Assembly: GCA_949987705.1 (NCBI GenBank)
Contig: OX465281.1
Span: 5,806,001 to 5,870,000 of the forward strand
DNA length: 64,000 bases
DNA from: Thereva unica
Taxonomy: Eukaryota > Arthropoda > Insecta > Diptera > Therevidae
Reading direction: 5' to 3'
A program made the position numbers and the translations under genes. The stretch's first letter is position 1; every line of letters begins with the position of its first letter. Shown here one piece after another: positions 23,061-33,268 of the stretch. The notes below the pieces were generated by a model. That model had not been told where the DNA came from. It did not search any database and saw nothing but the letters and a program-made list of their open reading frames with translations.

Positions 23061-24135
23061 ACAACTAGACTATTATTTGGCATTCAGCAATTCAGCGCTG
23101 TAAGGCCCGGGAGCGACATAAGAATAAGCCAATTCAGGGAACCCAGCTAATCAAGGGCATGCTGGACGCTTCTCTAGTCTCACAGACTTTGATTCTTTAA
23201 AAGAGTTCACCTAGCATGACATCTAGGATTCTATTAATCGTGCTATAGAAGGGTTACCTGTGTTATTTGTGGCGGTAGTCAAAATTTTAGGGTATTTCAC
23301 CCACCAGTTATTCAAAAGTCTGAAAAGGTGAATCTCGGGTTTTGATTAAATATTACTTCTTGATGGGGAACCATTGTTCAAACGAAAGCTTTGCAAGTGC
23401 TACGACATAATCTTTTTTACGCGAAATTATTTTTTATTATCTGCTTCTTCGAAGATCAAGTATAAATCTATTGAACCTCAAATTAGATAGAAAATATCGA
23501 AAAATCTGTTTTTGGAAAATCAAAAACTCGTGAGATAACGAAGATCTTACATAACAGCTGTTATATCAACGAGATAAACGGCACGTTTTCTTATAACTGA
23601 TAAGATATAACAATGTTTGCCATTGTTTAATCGTCATTCAAATTAATTTTGCGTCATTTCCTAACTATTGATGAAGTATGCGCCAGTGTCAAACCAAAAA
23701 TCTGCGATATTGCTGAACATCCATTGGAAGCCACACTCAAAAAGGCTTAAGACACAAAAATGGATTGGAAAGGTAGTATTATTTTAAAGATGGCAGTTTT
23801 GGGAAGTGTGACAAAGAAAATTATGAGCTAAACAGTACGTTGGCTTCCGGAGTGCACAGGAAATAAACAGCCATGGCGAGTAGGAGAGGACAGCAATCCT
23901 TACAATAGAAAACATAAGCCAAGCGGTACAATTATAGAATAATAAGGCATGATTGTCTGACGGAATACCCGCGGAGCTCATTAAACAAGGGGTAGAGGAA
24001 ACCACCAAAAACTGCATGAAATAAGGGACGATCGAGAGAGAAACACCCGTTTACTTTCTGGCTCGTGTGCGAGTGTAAGAATTGTTTTTCGAGTCGAGGG
24101 AAAATCAAAAACCAAGCCGCGCGCATTTGGCCATT
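23061..24135. other. Intergenic, no supported feature
   Basis: AT-rich with short palindromes (AACAGCTGTT at about 23554). Small - strand ORFs at 23784-24126 carry no domain I know. Confidence 0.45.
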
Positions 24136-24139
24136 ATTT

Positions 24140-25075
24140 TTTTTATGTTGCAGTGCTAAATTCAGGAATCACTCTTTGTACTACTGGTCTGTCATGTCGT
24201 TTGTCACGTCATGGTGCAATGTCTAGCAGCAAGCTTAGTACGGTGGAGGGAGGGGGGAATAGGTTAAGGGCTATGGGGGTTCAAGGGGTGTTGAAGAAGG
24301 TGGCGATGAACCCTGCATTTGAACTCTTGGATGTTGTAGGAGCTCGGAAATACTGACTGCGGAAGATTATTCCACATTCGAGTTGTTCTATTAACAAACG
24401 AATTCATATCTTGTTGAGTGCGTGAAAGGAGTAGTTGCAGGTGAAGGGAATGAGACGAGTGGGATAATCTGGTGTTGCGGTTATAAGATTGCCGTGGAGG
24501 CAGGAGAGCGTTTATTTCGGAGGAACAATCACTATGATAGTAGCGATAAAATTTTGTCAGTGCTGCTACATTCCTACGGTGGCTCAGGCGGTCGATGGCG
24601 GAGCAAACGGTGTCGTCCTCAATTAATTTAAGGGCCCTTTTTGGACCTTATCTAACCATCCTAAGGTAGTTATCGAAGCGCCGATTTATAAATAACAGCA
24701 CGGGCCGATGGCTGGAGAAGGAACTTGCACCTCTTAAGAAATCGCAAGCACTGGGATGCTTCTTTGGCGATTTGGAATATGTGGTCATTCCATCGCAAGT
24801 CTTTGGCTAATGTCACGCCTAAGATGTGTATTGAGGGGTCGGGCATTAGTTCAACTTTACCCACGGCTATGGATGGAGAAGTTTTAAACTGTTTCTTTGA
24901 AATAAGACAGTACTTGGTTTTCGTGGGGTTAAATTCGACACTATTCTTCTTTCCCCACTCTAGAATGAGTTTAATGTCGTTATTAATAGAATTGGACATT
25001 AGTTCACGGTCATCAAGACAGGATCTGGCACGTGTCTGTCTTGTATCGAAGCTGTAGGAGTAACACAGGGTACCG
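24140..25075 (-). mobile_element. Jockey-group LINE fragment, second copy
   Basis: The - strand ORF at 24999-24670 (NNDIKLILEWGKKNSVEFN, HILGVTLAKDLRWNDHIF, FLKRCKFLL) is colinear with the element at 11887-12964. An internal deletion lies near 24690, and the same 3'UTR follows (TTTGTACTACTGGTCTGTCA on +). The T-run at about 24137-24144 is the remnant of its poly(A) tail. Confidence 0.75.
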
Positions 25076-25472
25076 TGATGAGATGAGATGCTAACAAATC
25101 GGCCATATTTATGTTATAAATATCCAGTCTACTGACTAGATGAAATATCCCGATGGCTATAAATCTTAAATAAGTTAAATTAACTATTTAAATTAAATAT
25201 ATTCCAAAAAAGAAAATTATCAATTCCTGAAATCTCAAAAAAATGCATAAGAATCATACTGATAAAAACTCAGTTTTTAGGCAGTTTTTTGCGTTATCGT
25301 CAATAAAGCTTATTAAGTTAATTATTATTAAATATGTATTATTTACATATTCTATTATATTTTTAATTACTTAAAAACATAATTTCACAATTTTTTATTG
25401 TTTAATTTAATCAAAATCAATAAAATAAACTTCTGAAATTATTAAACGTGGAAAATTGCATATTTTTAAGAG

Positions 25473-26226
25473 TTAAGGCCCTTTGCCAAAATACCCTTTC
25501 GAATTTTTCTCATTTCCCAGGGCACTTCGATATTCCAAAGTGTGCCAAAATATCAATTCACACATTTCAATGACAGCTAACAATTTTTAATGGAAAATGG
25601 ACGAAGAAATATTTATGCAAGATTTTATTAAAAAATAATAGAAAAACAATCGTGAATTGAATGCGAAATGCACCCTAAAAACGATCAAGTGGTGGAGGAT
25701 GCATCATGCTTTGAGATGGCGTGCGATAGATTGTTAGAAATACTGAATACGGCCATGCATCCCTACGAAGAGGAAGATATGCCTCTAAAATGGAAATTCC
25801 TGCAGGAAAATGCCCCGAAACACTTTAAAACTGTCAAAACTTGGTTTCATGTGAATAAAGTCTCTTCCTTTCTTCTCTCTTCCAATTGAGCGTCTTTTAA
25901 CACAAAAAATTAAGAATAGTTGTGAACAATTTCAATTCATAGCTAAAGTTTTTATTTGTGTAATACTTTTCTCAAAACATTTGTTCCGTTTAGCTAAGCA
26001 ATAAACTGATTATTTTAAGTTACGTCTTTCCCCCATTTTTTCCATAATTTACTTGTTTGCTTTTAAATTTATTTAGCGGCTAGTTTTGATTCAAGTAAAA
26101 AATGAAATGTGTAAAATAATTTACCCATTTCCATAGACTCAAACCGTCGAAAATCAAATTTACTAATTGAAATGAGTTTTCCATACAAATTGACATTTGA
26201 ATTGCTATTTTGGCACAGACCCTTAA
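25473..26226. mobile_element. TTAA-flanked MITE (piggyBac-like) nested in the inverted-repeat element
   Basis: Begins TTAAGGCCCTTTGCCAAAAT and ends with the complement of TTAAGGGTCTGTGCCAAAAT. The TTAA at both ends fits piggyBac-type target duplication. The subterminal TGTCAATTTGTAT(G/T) stretch recurs at 35880-35945. It carries a 73-codon ORF at 25668-25889 (MHPKNDQVVEDASCFEMACD...) of unknown nature. Confidence 0.6.
25668..25889 (+). CDS. Small unknown ORF inside the TTAA-flanked element
   Basis: 73 codons, ATG to TGA, with natural-looking composition (FEMACDRLLEILNTAMHPYE; MPLKWKFLQENAPKHFKTV). I recognise no domain. It might be a captured exon or the first coding part of a degenerate transposase. 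Whether it is expressed cannot be judged. Confidence 0.3.
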   Translation: MHPKNDQVVEDASCFEMACDRLLEILNTAMHPYEEEDMPLKWKFLQENAPKHFKTVKTWFHVNKVSSFLLSSN

Positions 26227-26252
26227 TGTCTAATCATGGTTTAAAAATTCAC

Positions 26253-26400
26253 GTTTTTCGGTAAGCACAGGGATCCTCTATCTAATGGATAAATTTACAA
26301 TGTCAAGTTTCGCAACTTTGTATGAGAAAACTTTGACACTTGGCATTGTAATTTCTGACATATCATACAGGATCCGTGCGGTTACCAAAAAACGCTCGTT
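26253..26400. repeat. Imperfect palindrome (~150 bp)
   Basis: Left half (GTTTTTCGGTAAGCACAGGG) and right half (GGATCCGTGCGGTTACC) are inverted copies, with ACAATGTCAAGTTTCGCAAC mirrored inside. Likely a tiny MITE within the larger inverted-repeat element. Confidence 0.55.
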
Positions 26401-26747
26401 ATTTCGATAAGCTGTAGACTCCTACAACTATGCAATTTTTTTAATATGCTATATTTAGGGCTATTTGATAATTTAAAAAGTTTATTTTATTGATTTTAAT
26501 TAAATTAAACAATAAAAAATTGTGAAATTCTGTTTTTAAGTAATTAAAAATATAATAGAATATACAAATAATACATATTTAATAATAATAGGCTTAATAA
26601 CGATTATTGACGATAACGCAAAACCGGCCTAAAAACCGAGTTTTTATCAGTATGATTCTTATGCATTTTTTTGAGATTTCACAAATTGAGAATTCTCTTT
26701 TTTTTTAATTTCTTTAATTTAAGTAGTTAATTTGATTTATTTAAGGT

Positions 26748-27640
26748 TTATTTAAGTGAATTTATGCAATTTATAAAATTTGGCAGTAATATTTTGTTTT
26801 GGGAATAGGTTTTTATTGTATAAAATTGAATATAAACGACAACAAGATTTGAAAATGGAATTGCTAAAAAATACCTAAAATATAGAATGATTAATTTTAA
26901 GCAATGATGTCTCGTTGGAAAAGGCTCGCTCCCCTGAATCCAGACCAGTTGAGTTTGCCAAAAAAATACCAAGGGAATTATCGACCTCCTCAGAGGAAAA
27001 TCTACTCACCTCCAGCTAGGAGACGGGAACTGAGACAACCCCCAGGCGAACCGAATACAGAAAAACAGAGGTCGGCCGGTATGCAGACGCAGTACCAGAG
27101 AGAAAGAATGCCATGATTGAGAAGGCTGTGTGACGAAATGTAGTCTCAAGCTAATCCCAGCTGCGGATATCCTGAGGACAGCTCTAGGTCTGGTTAAAGT
27201 AAATTTGGAGCCTGGAAAGCTTCTCTAGGGTCTCCAGGCTCAAAATATTGCGGTTCCTACGGATGTCATTAAAGCAAAGGAACCGCTGAAGAAAAGCATT
27301 ACATTCTTTCTCCTAAATCAACGAGAAGTCCCTCGAGATATTGGAGAAGAATTAGAGCCGCCTAAGATGCAGCTAAACTGAATAGTTTTAAAAGCCTTTC
27401 TTCAGAGAAGGAGTTTCGTAATCTGAACTGAACTGGTGGAGGGTTTGAGTTTGAGGAAGTGGGGGCACCGGCAGTGGCTTGAAATCAAGCACATCAACTT
27501 CCAACAATCAAAAATAGCTACAAAAAACGAAGGACGGAACATGAAGGCGCTTTCGGGCAGGCAATACAACGGACACCTTTTACAAGCATTCTGATTAAGT
27601 TAAGCCAAGATCCTGTATCCTAGTTAAAAGGTACATCAAA
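26748..27640. other. Intergenic, decayed repeat DNA
   Basis: A Pro/Arg-rich 70-codon ORF at 26904-27116 and GC-richer sequence suggest a decayed LINE 5' or ORF1 region, but no diagnostic motif can be named. Confidence 0.35.
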
Positions 27641-27802
27641 GCCTACCTTGGCCAAACTTCAGTTTAACGGAATTAATGGTATGTAGTTTGGTTATCTGGC
27701 TACCCACTCGGGCCTAACACAATCCGCCCGCCCTGGTTGCTTTTCTTCAAAATTGGCACAACGATCGCTTTCTTCCACGCCGACGGGACACGGTCCGAAT
27801 GC
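27641..27802 (-). repeat. LINE RT fragment left of the foldback element
   Basis: On the - strand it reads SDRVPSAWKKAIVVPILKK, the conserved 'P..WK.A.V.PI.KK' block before RT motif 1 of non-LTR elements. It abuts the foldback element at the CATATG site (27803). Confidence 0.55.
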
Positions 27803-28390
27803 CATATGACACCCTCAGAGCAAAAGCGGGCTAAAATAACAAAGAGAGCGAAAACGGTCCGGGTTTTTTTTTAGCGCAAAAGAGGAATATCTTCGTATTC
27901 TTAGAGTAAAAATGGTATAACTATACTTCAGCGCAAAAACGGTGTATCAAAAACCGAGAGCAAAAGCGGGTTAACTTTTTACTCCGCTTTTGCTCTTAAT
28001 GAAAACTTATACCGCTTTTGCGCTGAACAAAAATTTAAATCGCTTTTGCTCTCAATAAACGCGTCAAATTTGTTTTCATCAGGGTTGAAAACGCTGCTTT
28101 AGATTTTATTTTTTGAATTCTGCTTTTTCTCCCTTGTAACGTAATATAGAAAGTTCGCCGTCGCCTGGTCCCAAGCCCAGGGTGTAAAAGGAGGCGGGTA
28201 CTCGATCTGCTGAATTGACCAGAATCGGGAAACCGAAGAAACAGGGCAAGAGACCGTATTTTTCGAAGCGGCACCGACAGCAGCGTATCCATTGCTGGGA
28301 CGTCCCGATCGGACCGAAAATACTGTGGAAGAAGATGCTCGCCCTTTCACGCCAACTAACTATTCCTATTGAAACCCACCTGTTTTAGTA

Positions 28391-28495
28391 TCTAAAGCGC
28401 CGACAAGGATATAGTTTAGTTTATTACTATAAGAAAGAGTAACGGCGAAAGTAAACATCCTTGTCGTACTCCTGAGTTCATCTTAAAGGTTTCGG
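28391..28495 (-). repeat. LINE fragment inside the foldback element
   Basis: Closely matches 55095-55195 of the RTE-like LINE at 54.3-56.7 kb (AGCGCCGACAAGGAT; CATCCTTGTCGTACTCCTGA). It is a 100-bp piece of an RT domain. Confidence 0.7.
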
Positions 28496-28559
28496 TTAAT
28501 TTTAACTATATTAATACATTTTTGCTATTTTTGAAATTTTCGTTTTTGAATACCTCCGG

Positions 28560-29290
28560 TTACCCGATCACCTTGAAATTTTGCACACAGCTTCAGCTCC
28601 GATGACAATATGGTATATAATATACCTTTAGTTCCATGGAGGCTGTCTCAGGAGAGCGGGTTGAAATATTCTTCACAACCCCTTCGACATGGGTATCAAA
28701 TGAAAAAGTATCATAAGTAGAATACCATAAGCAATATAGTATACTTAATATTTCGTATTTCGGCCATCTCAAGAGGGCGGATTAACATTTTCTTCACAAC
28801 CCCCTCGACATGGGTATCAAATGAAAGGGCATCATAAGTCGAATGCAATATGCTATGTCTTTAGATCCACGGCGGCCTCCTCAGGGGGTGGGTTAACATT
28901 CTCTTCAGAATTCTTTCGACATGGGTATGAAAGCGTATGATAAGTATGAAAGCATGGGTATGAAAGCGTATGATAAGTAGAAGACTATTAGTAATATAGT
29001 ATACTCAATATATCGTTTGGTCCATGGCGGCTATCTCAAGAGGGCGGATTAACATTTTCTTCACTACAACCGCGACGTGGGTACTACAGGAAAGGGTGTG
29101 ATAAGTAGAATACAATAAGCTATATGGCGTCATTATAAATTTAACTTGGTGGCTAACATAAACTGGTGGATTGCCTAACTTTACAACAACCTCGAAATGG
29201 GAATCAAATGAAAGGACATGCCATGTAGAACAAAATAAGCTACGTGACGTAATTCAAAATTTAATATGCACACCAGTTACATAATGGAAA
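28560..29290. repeat. Degenerate tandem repeat, 'ATGGGTATCAAATGAAAGGG' family
   Basis: About five irregular units of 110-140 bp share CATGGGTATCAAATGAAA, ATAAGTAGAATAC and GGCGGATTAACATTTTCTTC. The same core recurs at 50260-52310. No coding potential. Confidence 0.6.
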
Positions 29291-29360
29291 TTAATACGGT
29301 AAATTATTTAAAGTAAAATAAAAGATAAAAGTTTCAGATAATGAAATATAATTTATAGAT

Positions 29361-29483
29361 GTTATTTTAAACGAAAAAACGTGGGGGTCATGCTATAGAC
29401 AATAGTAGGAGTGTAGAGTAGCTGGGTTGAGAAGTCATTCGCATCAATCATGTATGCGCCCCACGTTTTTTCGTTTAAAATCT
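29361..29483. repeat. Hairpin with 23-bp arms
   Basis: ATTTTAAACGAAAAAACGTG at the left and CACGTTTTTTCGTTTAAAAT at the right are perfect complements, about 70 bp apart. It could be a minimal MITE. Confidence 0.6.
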
Positions 29484-30219
29484 TACAAATATTTTCAAAG
29501 CTATTACAAAATCACAATCACAAATTTTCAGGACTATCTGTATGGGGTTAGGAATATGTTTGAGGTTCTAAATCTGTATGGGGCTAGGGGAAATTATTTT
29601 ATTCTTTTTAGCTCGTTATAAAAACGTGCTATATTAAAAAGTTTTTTTTTTTTATCTAATAATTATTTTCCGTTCAGTCATGTCTTTATTGTGTAGTTAG
29701 ATATTGGCCTTTAATTATTAAAAAAACTCAATTTTATTTAATATTTGGATTTCACAATTTCAGTTTCAAAATGAATGCTCTTTTCATTTTAATAATAATA
29801 AGTTTCTTTTTTGACAATAATATCTCCAATTCTTCAGTTTTATGTTTGCAATTCTGAATTTTTGAACAAATTTAAATTTTTTTTACAAAATACAAAAATT
29901 ACTAAGTAAAAAAAGTAAATTGAAAAAAATCATAAATTGCAAACATTATATAAAAATTGAAGTTAGTAATAAAGATAAAAGATAAACATGTGTAAAATTT
30001 ATGTCAGAAATGTAAAAATCCCCAAATATGTAGTCAAAATGGGAAAATGGCAAAAACATAAAACTTATCATAAACAATTACAAAGACTTTACACATTCAA
30101 TGTCAAATCTTACAAACGCGAAAATTCCAAAAATTCCAATATTATGAATAGAGTTGCATTGTATTTCTAGGAAAGTGAAGAAAATGTGGTCTAAAAATAG
30201 ATTTCGAAGTAATAATGTG
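29484..30219. other. AT-rich interior of the foldback element
   Basis: Very AT-rich with short chance ORFs (29427-29621, 29988-30170). No domain or repeat recognised. Confidence 0.4.
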
Positions 30220-30437
30220 AGCGACGGAGGTATAAATAAAAACTGAGGGCAAAAGCGGTTTAAGTTTTCGTAGAGGGCAAAAACGGTTTAGAGAGTTAAT
30301 CCGCTTTTGCTCTAAGACTTTTGCCGTTCCGTTCTTGCTCTGAATAATAGTTGAACCATTTTTGCGATGAAATATTTTTATTCCTCTTTTGCTGCAACAT
30401 CAAATATAACCCGCTTTTGCTCTGAGGGTGACATATG

Positions 30438-30620
30438 TTCCATCCGATTTTTATGATGTTTTCGTTTGTTGATGTTGTTTTGCCGCCTAATCGCCCGAAT
30501 TGTCTGGTACAGCGTCCGGCACTCGTGCCTCGACGTCGCTTCTTCCATGTCGGCCTTCCAAGCGTCCAACTTTAGAAAGTGTTCATAGATAGCATCGTAT
30601 AGAGCCGGCTTCAACAAGCG
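30438..30620 (-). repeat. LINE fragment right of the foldback element
   Basis: On the - strand it reads YDAIYEHFLKLDAWKADMEE and then LYQTIRAIRRQNNINKRKHH, like the linker between endonuclease and RT in non-LTR elements. With 27641-27802 it shows that the foldback element lies within LINE DNA of the same orientation, with RT sequence missing between the flanks. Confidence 0.5.
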
Positions 30621-30960
30621 TGTCCTGCGCAGAACAATTGTATATGTATGTAGTTAGTTCCTAAGCGCTTTTTTCTGCCCATTGTCGTGCGTGCTTGTAA
30701 TCAATAAGAAAATAAAAACAACTACAAATTGCCTCCGAACTTTTTTTTATTATTCAAAAATATTCTCCCAGAATATGTGAATTTTCAAACACACAATAAA
30801 TAATTACAAAAAAAAAGAATCACAAGCGATAATAAGTCTTTAACAACTAAAAATCCATTTAAAAAAATGAAATAATCATTAAAGTACATTATGCCACGAA
30901 TAAGGTTTAAAAATGTCTCCCTTAAAATTAAGTGCGTCTTGTGCTAAACGTGAAATGAAT

Positions 30961-31994
30961 TCAAGCGTCTTTAATGAGATTAATAAGCGCTGTAGGAACA
31001 TCCATTGTCTGGTCATCAATCAGGACGATGTCGAATGTGTCCATGTAATTATCTAAATTTTGGTCGACCTGGGAAGTTTTTTGTGTATCATTTAATTAAA
31101 AAAGAAATTTAATTAATAATAAAATTAAATGAAACTTACATGATCGAAAAGAAATCCAATTTTAAGCGTATAAGATGTTCGAGGCAGTCCATTCGCCATT
31201 CCGGCATCGCCCAATGAATCACCCATTAAAATAATATGATCTCGATCTAGAGCTAAATTGTAGTATTCCGTGCCCGCCAATGCAGTTTCGTTCTTGTTAA
31301 ATGTGTGAATTATTCGATCCTGGTAGCCAGTCACTACACCGTCTTCATACTTGAGGAAATTCGAGACGACCTTAACGTTTGGGAACATAACATTCGCTTG
31401 TTTTAATACTGAAAGCACAGTGTTCCCGAGTCCAGCTGAAAATACTAAAACTGGCACGTTAAGCTTGTACATGTCAGCAAATAAATCATGGGTTCCATCT
31501 CGTAGAGCATCTTTGCATTTGGCTGCCACTTCATCGATATCCTCCTGCTTCAAGGCGCAGCCTCTGAAATAGCAAAAAAACAAAACAAGTTAAGTCTAAA
31601 CATTCTGAAGAAACGTGGAAAATGCTTACGCCAACAATTCGACAGACTTCGTCCACCATTCGATCATGTAGTCCACCTTCTCCTTTACTGGGCGTGTTGG
31701 ATCTTTTTCAATTGGGTGATATTTTTGCAAAAGTAAATTTGACTCCTTTTTATAGTTAGGTGGAAGCGATCTAACACACTCGAGCATACAGAAGCTACTG
31801 AGCACCTTTTCCCCATTATCGAGCCTTTGTTTTGTTATAGTGAAATCGAAATCGGACACCACCTGTAGCTTATTCACGCCGCCCTTTATCAACTCATTTA
31901 TAGTTTTCTCGAGCTTTGCCTTATCTTTTATCTTACAGTGCGGCTGGCATAATGCTGGGATATCCTCTATTTTCAAGTTGCTATTAGCCCTCAT
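30961..31994 (-). CDS. cN-IIIB: Cytosolic 5'-nucleotidase III (7-methylguanosine phosphate-specific type), 3 exons
   Basis: The enzyme dephosphorylates pyrimidine or m7G nucleoside monophosphates in the cytosol (NT5C3/NT5C3B family, HAD superfamily). Exons on - are 31994-31630, 31563-31140 and 31068-30961. Splice sites are GGC|GTAAGC, TATTTCAG|A, CAT|GTAAGT and CTTCCCAG|GTC. They join to 897 nt, 298 aa plus stop, the family's usual length. HAD motif I is SDFDFTITK in exon 1, FSAGLGNTV in exon 2 fits motif II, and MGDSLGDAGMANG matches motif III/IV. The C-terminal exon reads FDIVLIDDQTMDVP. The ATG at 31994 is the first in-frame Met after an upstream stop. The gene appears intact and is convergent with the MGA-domain gene. 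An AATAAA lies on - at about 30751-30746. cN-IIIB versus cN-IIIA cannot be settled by eye, but flies are known to carry the IIIB type. Confidence 0.92.
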
Positions 31995-32054
31995 CGATAA
32001 ATACCGGAGCAACGATTGCACGATGCACGTCCGTACCACGTTACCCTTCACCGG

Positions 32055-32810
32055 CCTGACAGATAGTGACTAGCGTTCTGAATTTATGTAATTACTTTAG
32101 TGTGCTTGGTGAATCCGTTATCAGCTGGAATAACAAATAGATTTTTATGATTTAAAGTATTTTATTGCGTAATAAAGACAAGAATTTATTTAAAAACTCC
32201 CAAAACCATACCATATCTGATTGATGATATTTATCTGAGCAATGCCACTATAGAATTTTCCAAAATTAGATTTACGTTATCGGTGGGGTGTCAAGCAAAA
32301 GTTACTACTCAAATTTTTAATTTTTAATACAAGAATTTTACGCCCGAAATCAGAATTTTATGCCAGTCTCCAAAGAAATTGCCCAATTAAGGTTATGTTT
32401 TTATTTATTTCACGCATTTGACAACTGCGATTTTTTTCTTTTGACATCGAAATGAAAATAAACAGGTTGTTGTCTTCAATAAAAACAAAAGTTTAGCCAA
32501 GGTTAACATGGGCTTCTCACATTTTGATATAGATGGCATTGTTTTTCAAATAAAATTTTCGCGCCTGCAGCTAGATGGAAAGTAAGCATCAGTGAAACAC
32601 AAATGTGTATGAGAGAATTTCGGTGCCGAAAAGAAATTGGTGAATCCTATAAGTTTAGGTTAGGTGCAGGGCTGCCTTCAATGTAACCGGAGGACCTCTC
32701 GGCTGGAGACTCTCAAGGATCAATTCTTTCACTCGTTCTTTTCCTAATACTCATAAATTATCTGCTTTCATTTTCCACTCCAACCCAATTCACCATTTCG
32801 CCGGTAGTGG
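32055..32810. other. Upstream region of the nucleotidase gene
   Basis: No clear TATA box; AT-rich sequence without recognisable repeats. The promoter must lie here, but no site can be defined. A leader exon may also be present. Confidence 0.35.
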
Positions 32811-32985
32811 TACTCTTAGGTAAGACACCCTTTATACTAACAATCGATTATGTCGTGGTGCCAATGTCTGGTAGTAAGCTTAGCTTGAAAATAGAAAAAG
32901 GATATGACAGGTGAAGGGTGTAGTCTGGAGGAGGCAATGAACCTCTTCTTGAACTCTTGAATGTTGTATAAGTCCATTATTTGAG
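32810..32985 (-). mobile_element. Jockey-group LINE 3' end, third copy
   Basis: Matches the 3' portion of the 11887-12964 element (on +: AATGTCTGGTAGTAAGCTTA; TGAACTCTTGAATGTTGTA). Its 5' limit is next to the SINE that starts at 33009. Confidence 0.6.
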
Positions 32986-33008
32986 GCAGCCGACTGGCCA
33001 CAACAGTT

Positions 33009-33268
33009 GGGGCCTCGGTAGCCTAGGGAGTAAGGCGTCTGGCTACCATCCCAGAGGTCCTGGGTTCGAATCCCGGCACCGACACAGTCCTCCACCTTTT
33101 CTACTTTCCCACCTACATGGCTTACCTTCTTTCTCCTTCTTCCCTCTTTACATTCCTGATTCCTTCTGTCACATCCTTCCCCGCTCCACCAAAGCGGATG
33201 TCATCGGTTGGTTGATGAGATTCAACTCGTTTCAGTAGGCATAACACTCCAGCGAGTTGTTTCTCGAT
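33009..33268 (+). mobile_element. tRNA-derived SINE, most complete copy
   Basis: The head GGGGCCTCGGTAGCCTAGGG contains an A box; the B box is GGGTTCGAATCCCGG, about 50 bp later. Together they form a pol III-type promoter. The body is pyrimidine-rich (TTTCCCACCTACATGG) and the tail reads GGCATAACACTCCAGCGAGT. Copies lie at 7853, 11230-11399 and, as a tail only, at 34045-34100. It joins directly onto RT codons of the next LINE on the opposite strand. The cloverleaf is too imperfect for a working tRNA. Confidence 0.8.

Larger units (their letters stand above)
25163..26747. mobile_element. Inverted-repeat DNA element (~1.6 kb)
   Basis: Arms of about 290 bp (25163-25455 and 26445-26747) are inverted copies. 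Shared blocks include TTTTTATCAGTATGATTCTT, GCATTTTTTTGAGATTTC and AATTGTGAAATT as seen in the right arm. It holds a second element at 25473-26226 and a small palindrome at 26253-26400. No transposase is visible, so it is non-autonomous or foldback-type. Confidence 0.7.
27803..30437. mobile_element. Foldback element with AGCAAAAGCGG subrepeats
   Basis: Left arm 27803-28070 and right arm 30220-30437 are inverted copies: CATATGACACCCTCAGAGCA on the left, and CATATGTCACCCTCAGAGCA read inward from the right. Both arms are built of short units with the core GAGCAAAAGCGG, occurring every 35-50 bp. The 2.1 kb interior contains a LINE scrap (28391-28495), a satellite-like repeat (28560-29290) and a hairpin (29361-29483). 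No transposase ORF. This architecture is typical of foldback (FB)-type DNA elements. Confidence 0.75.

Noticed and set aside
31125..31583. A separate short nucleotidase ORF with start codon at 31583
   Set aside because: The first residues are intron sequence; the splice acceptor at 31564-31565 joins it to exon 1.
33012..33085. A possible functional tRNA gene
   Set aside because: A and B boxes are present, but stems do not pair well and the same sequence recurs as the head of a SINE.
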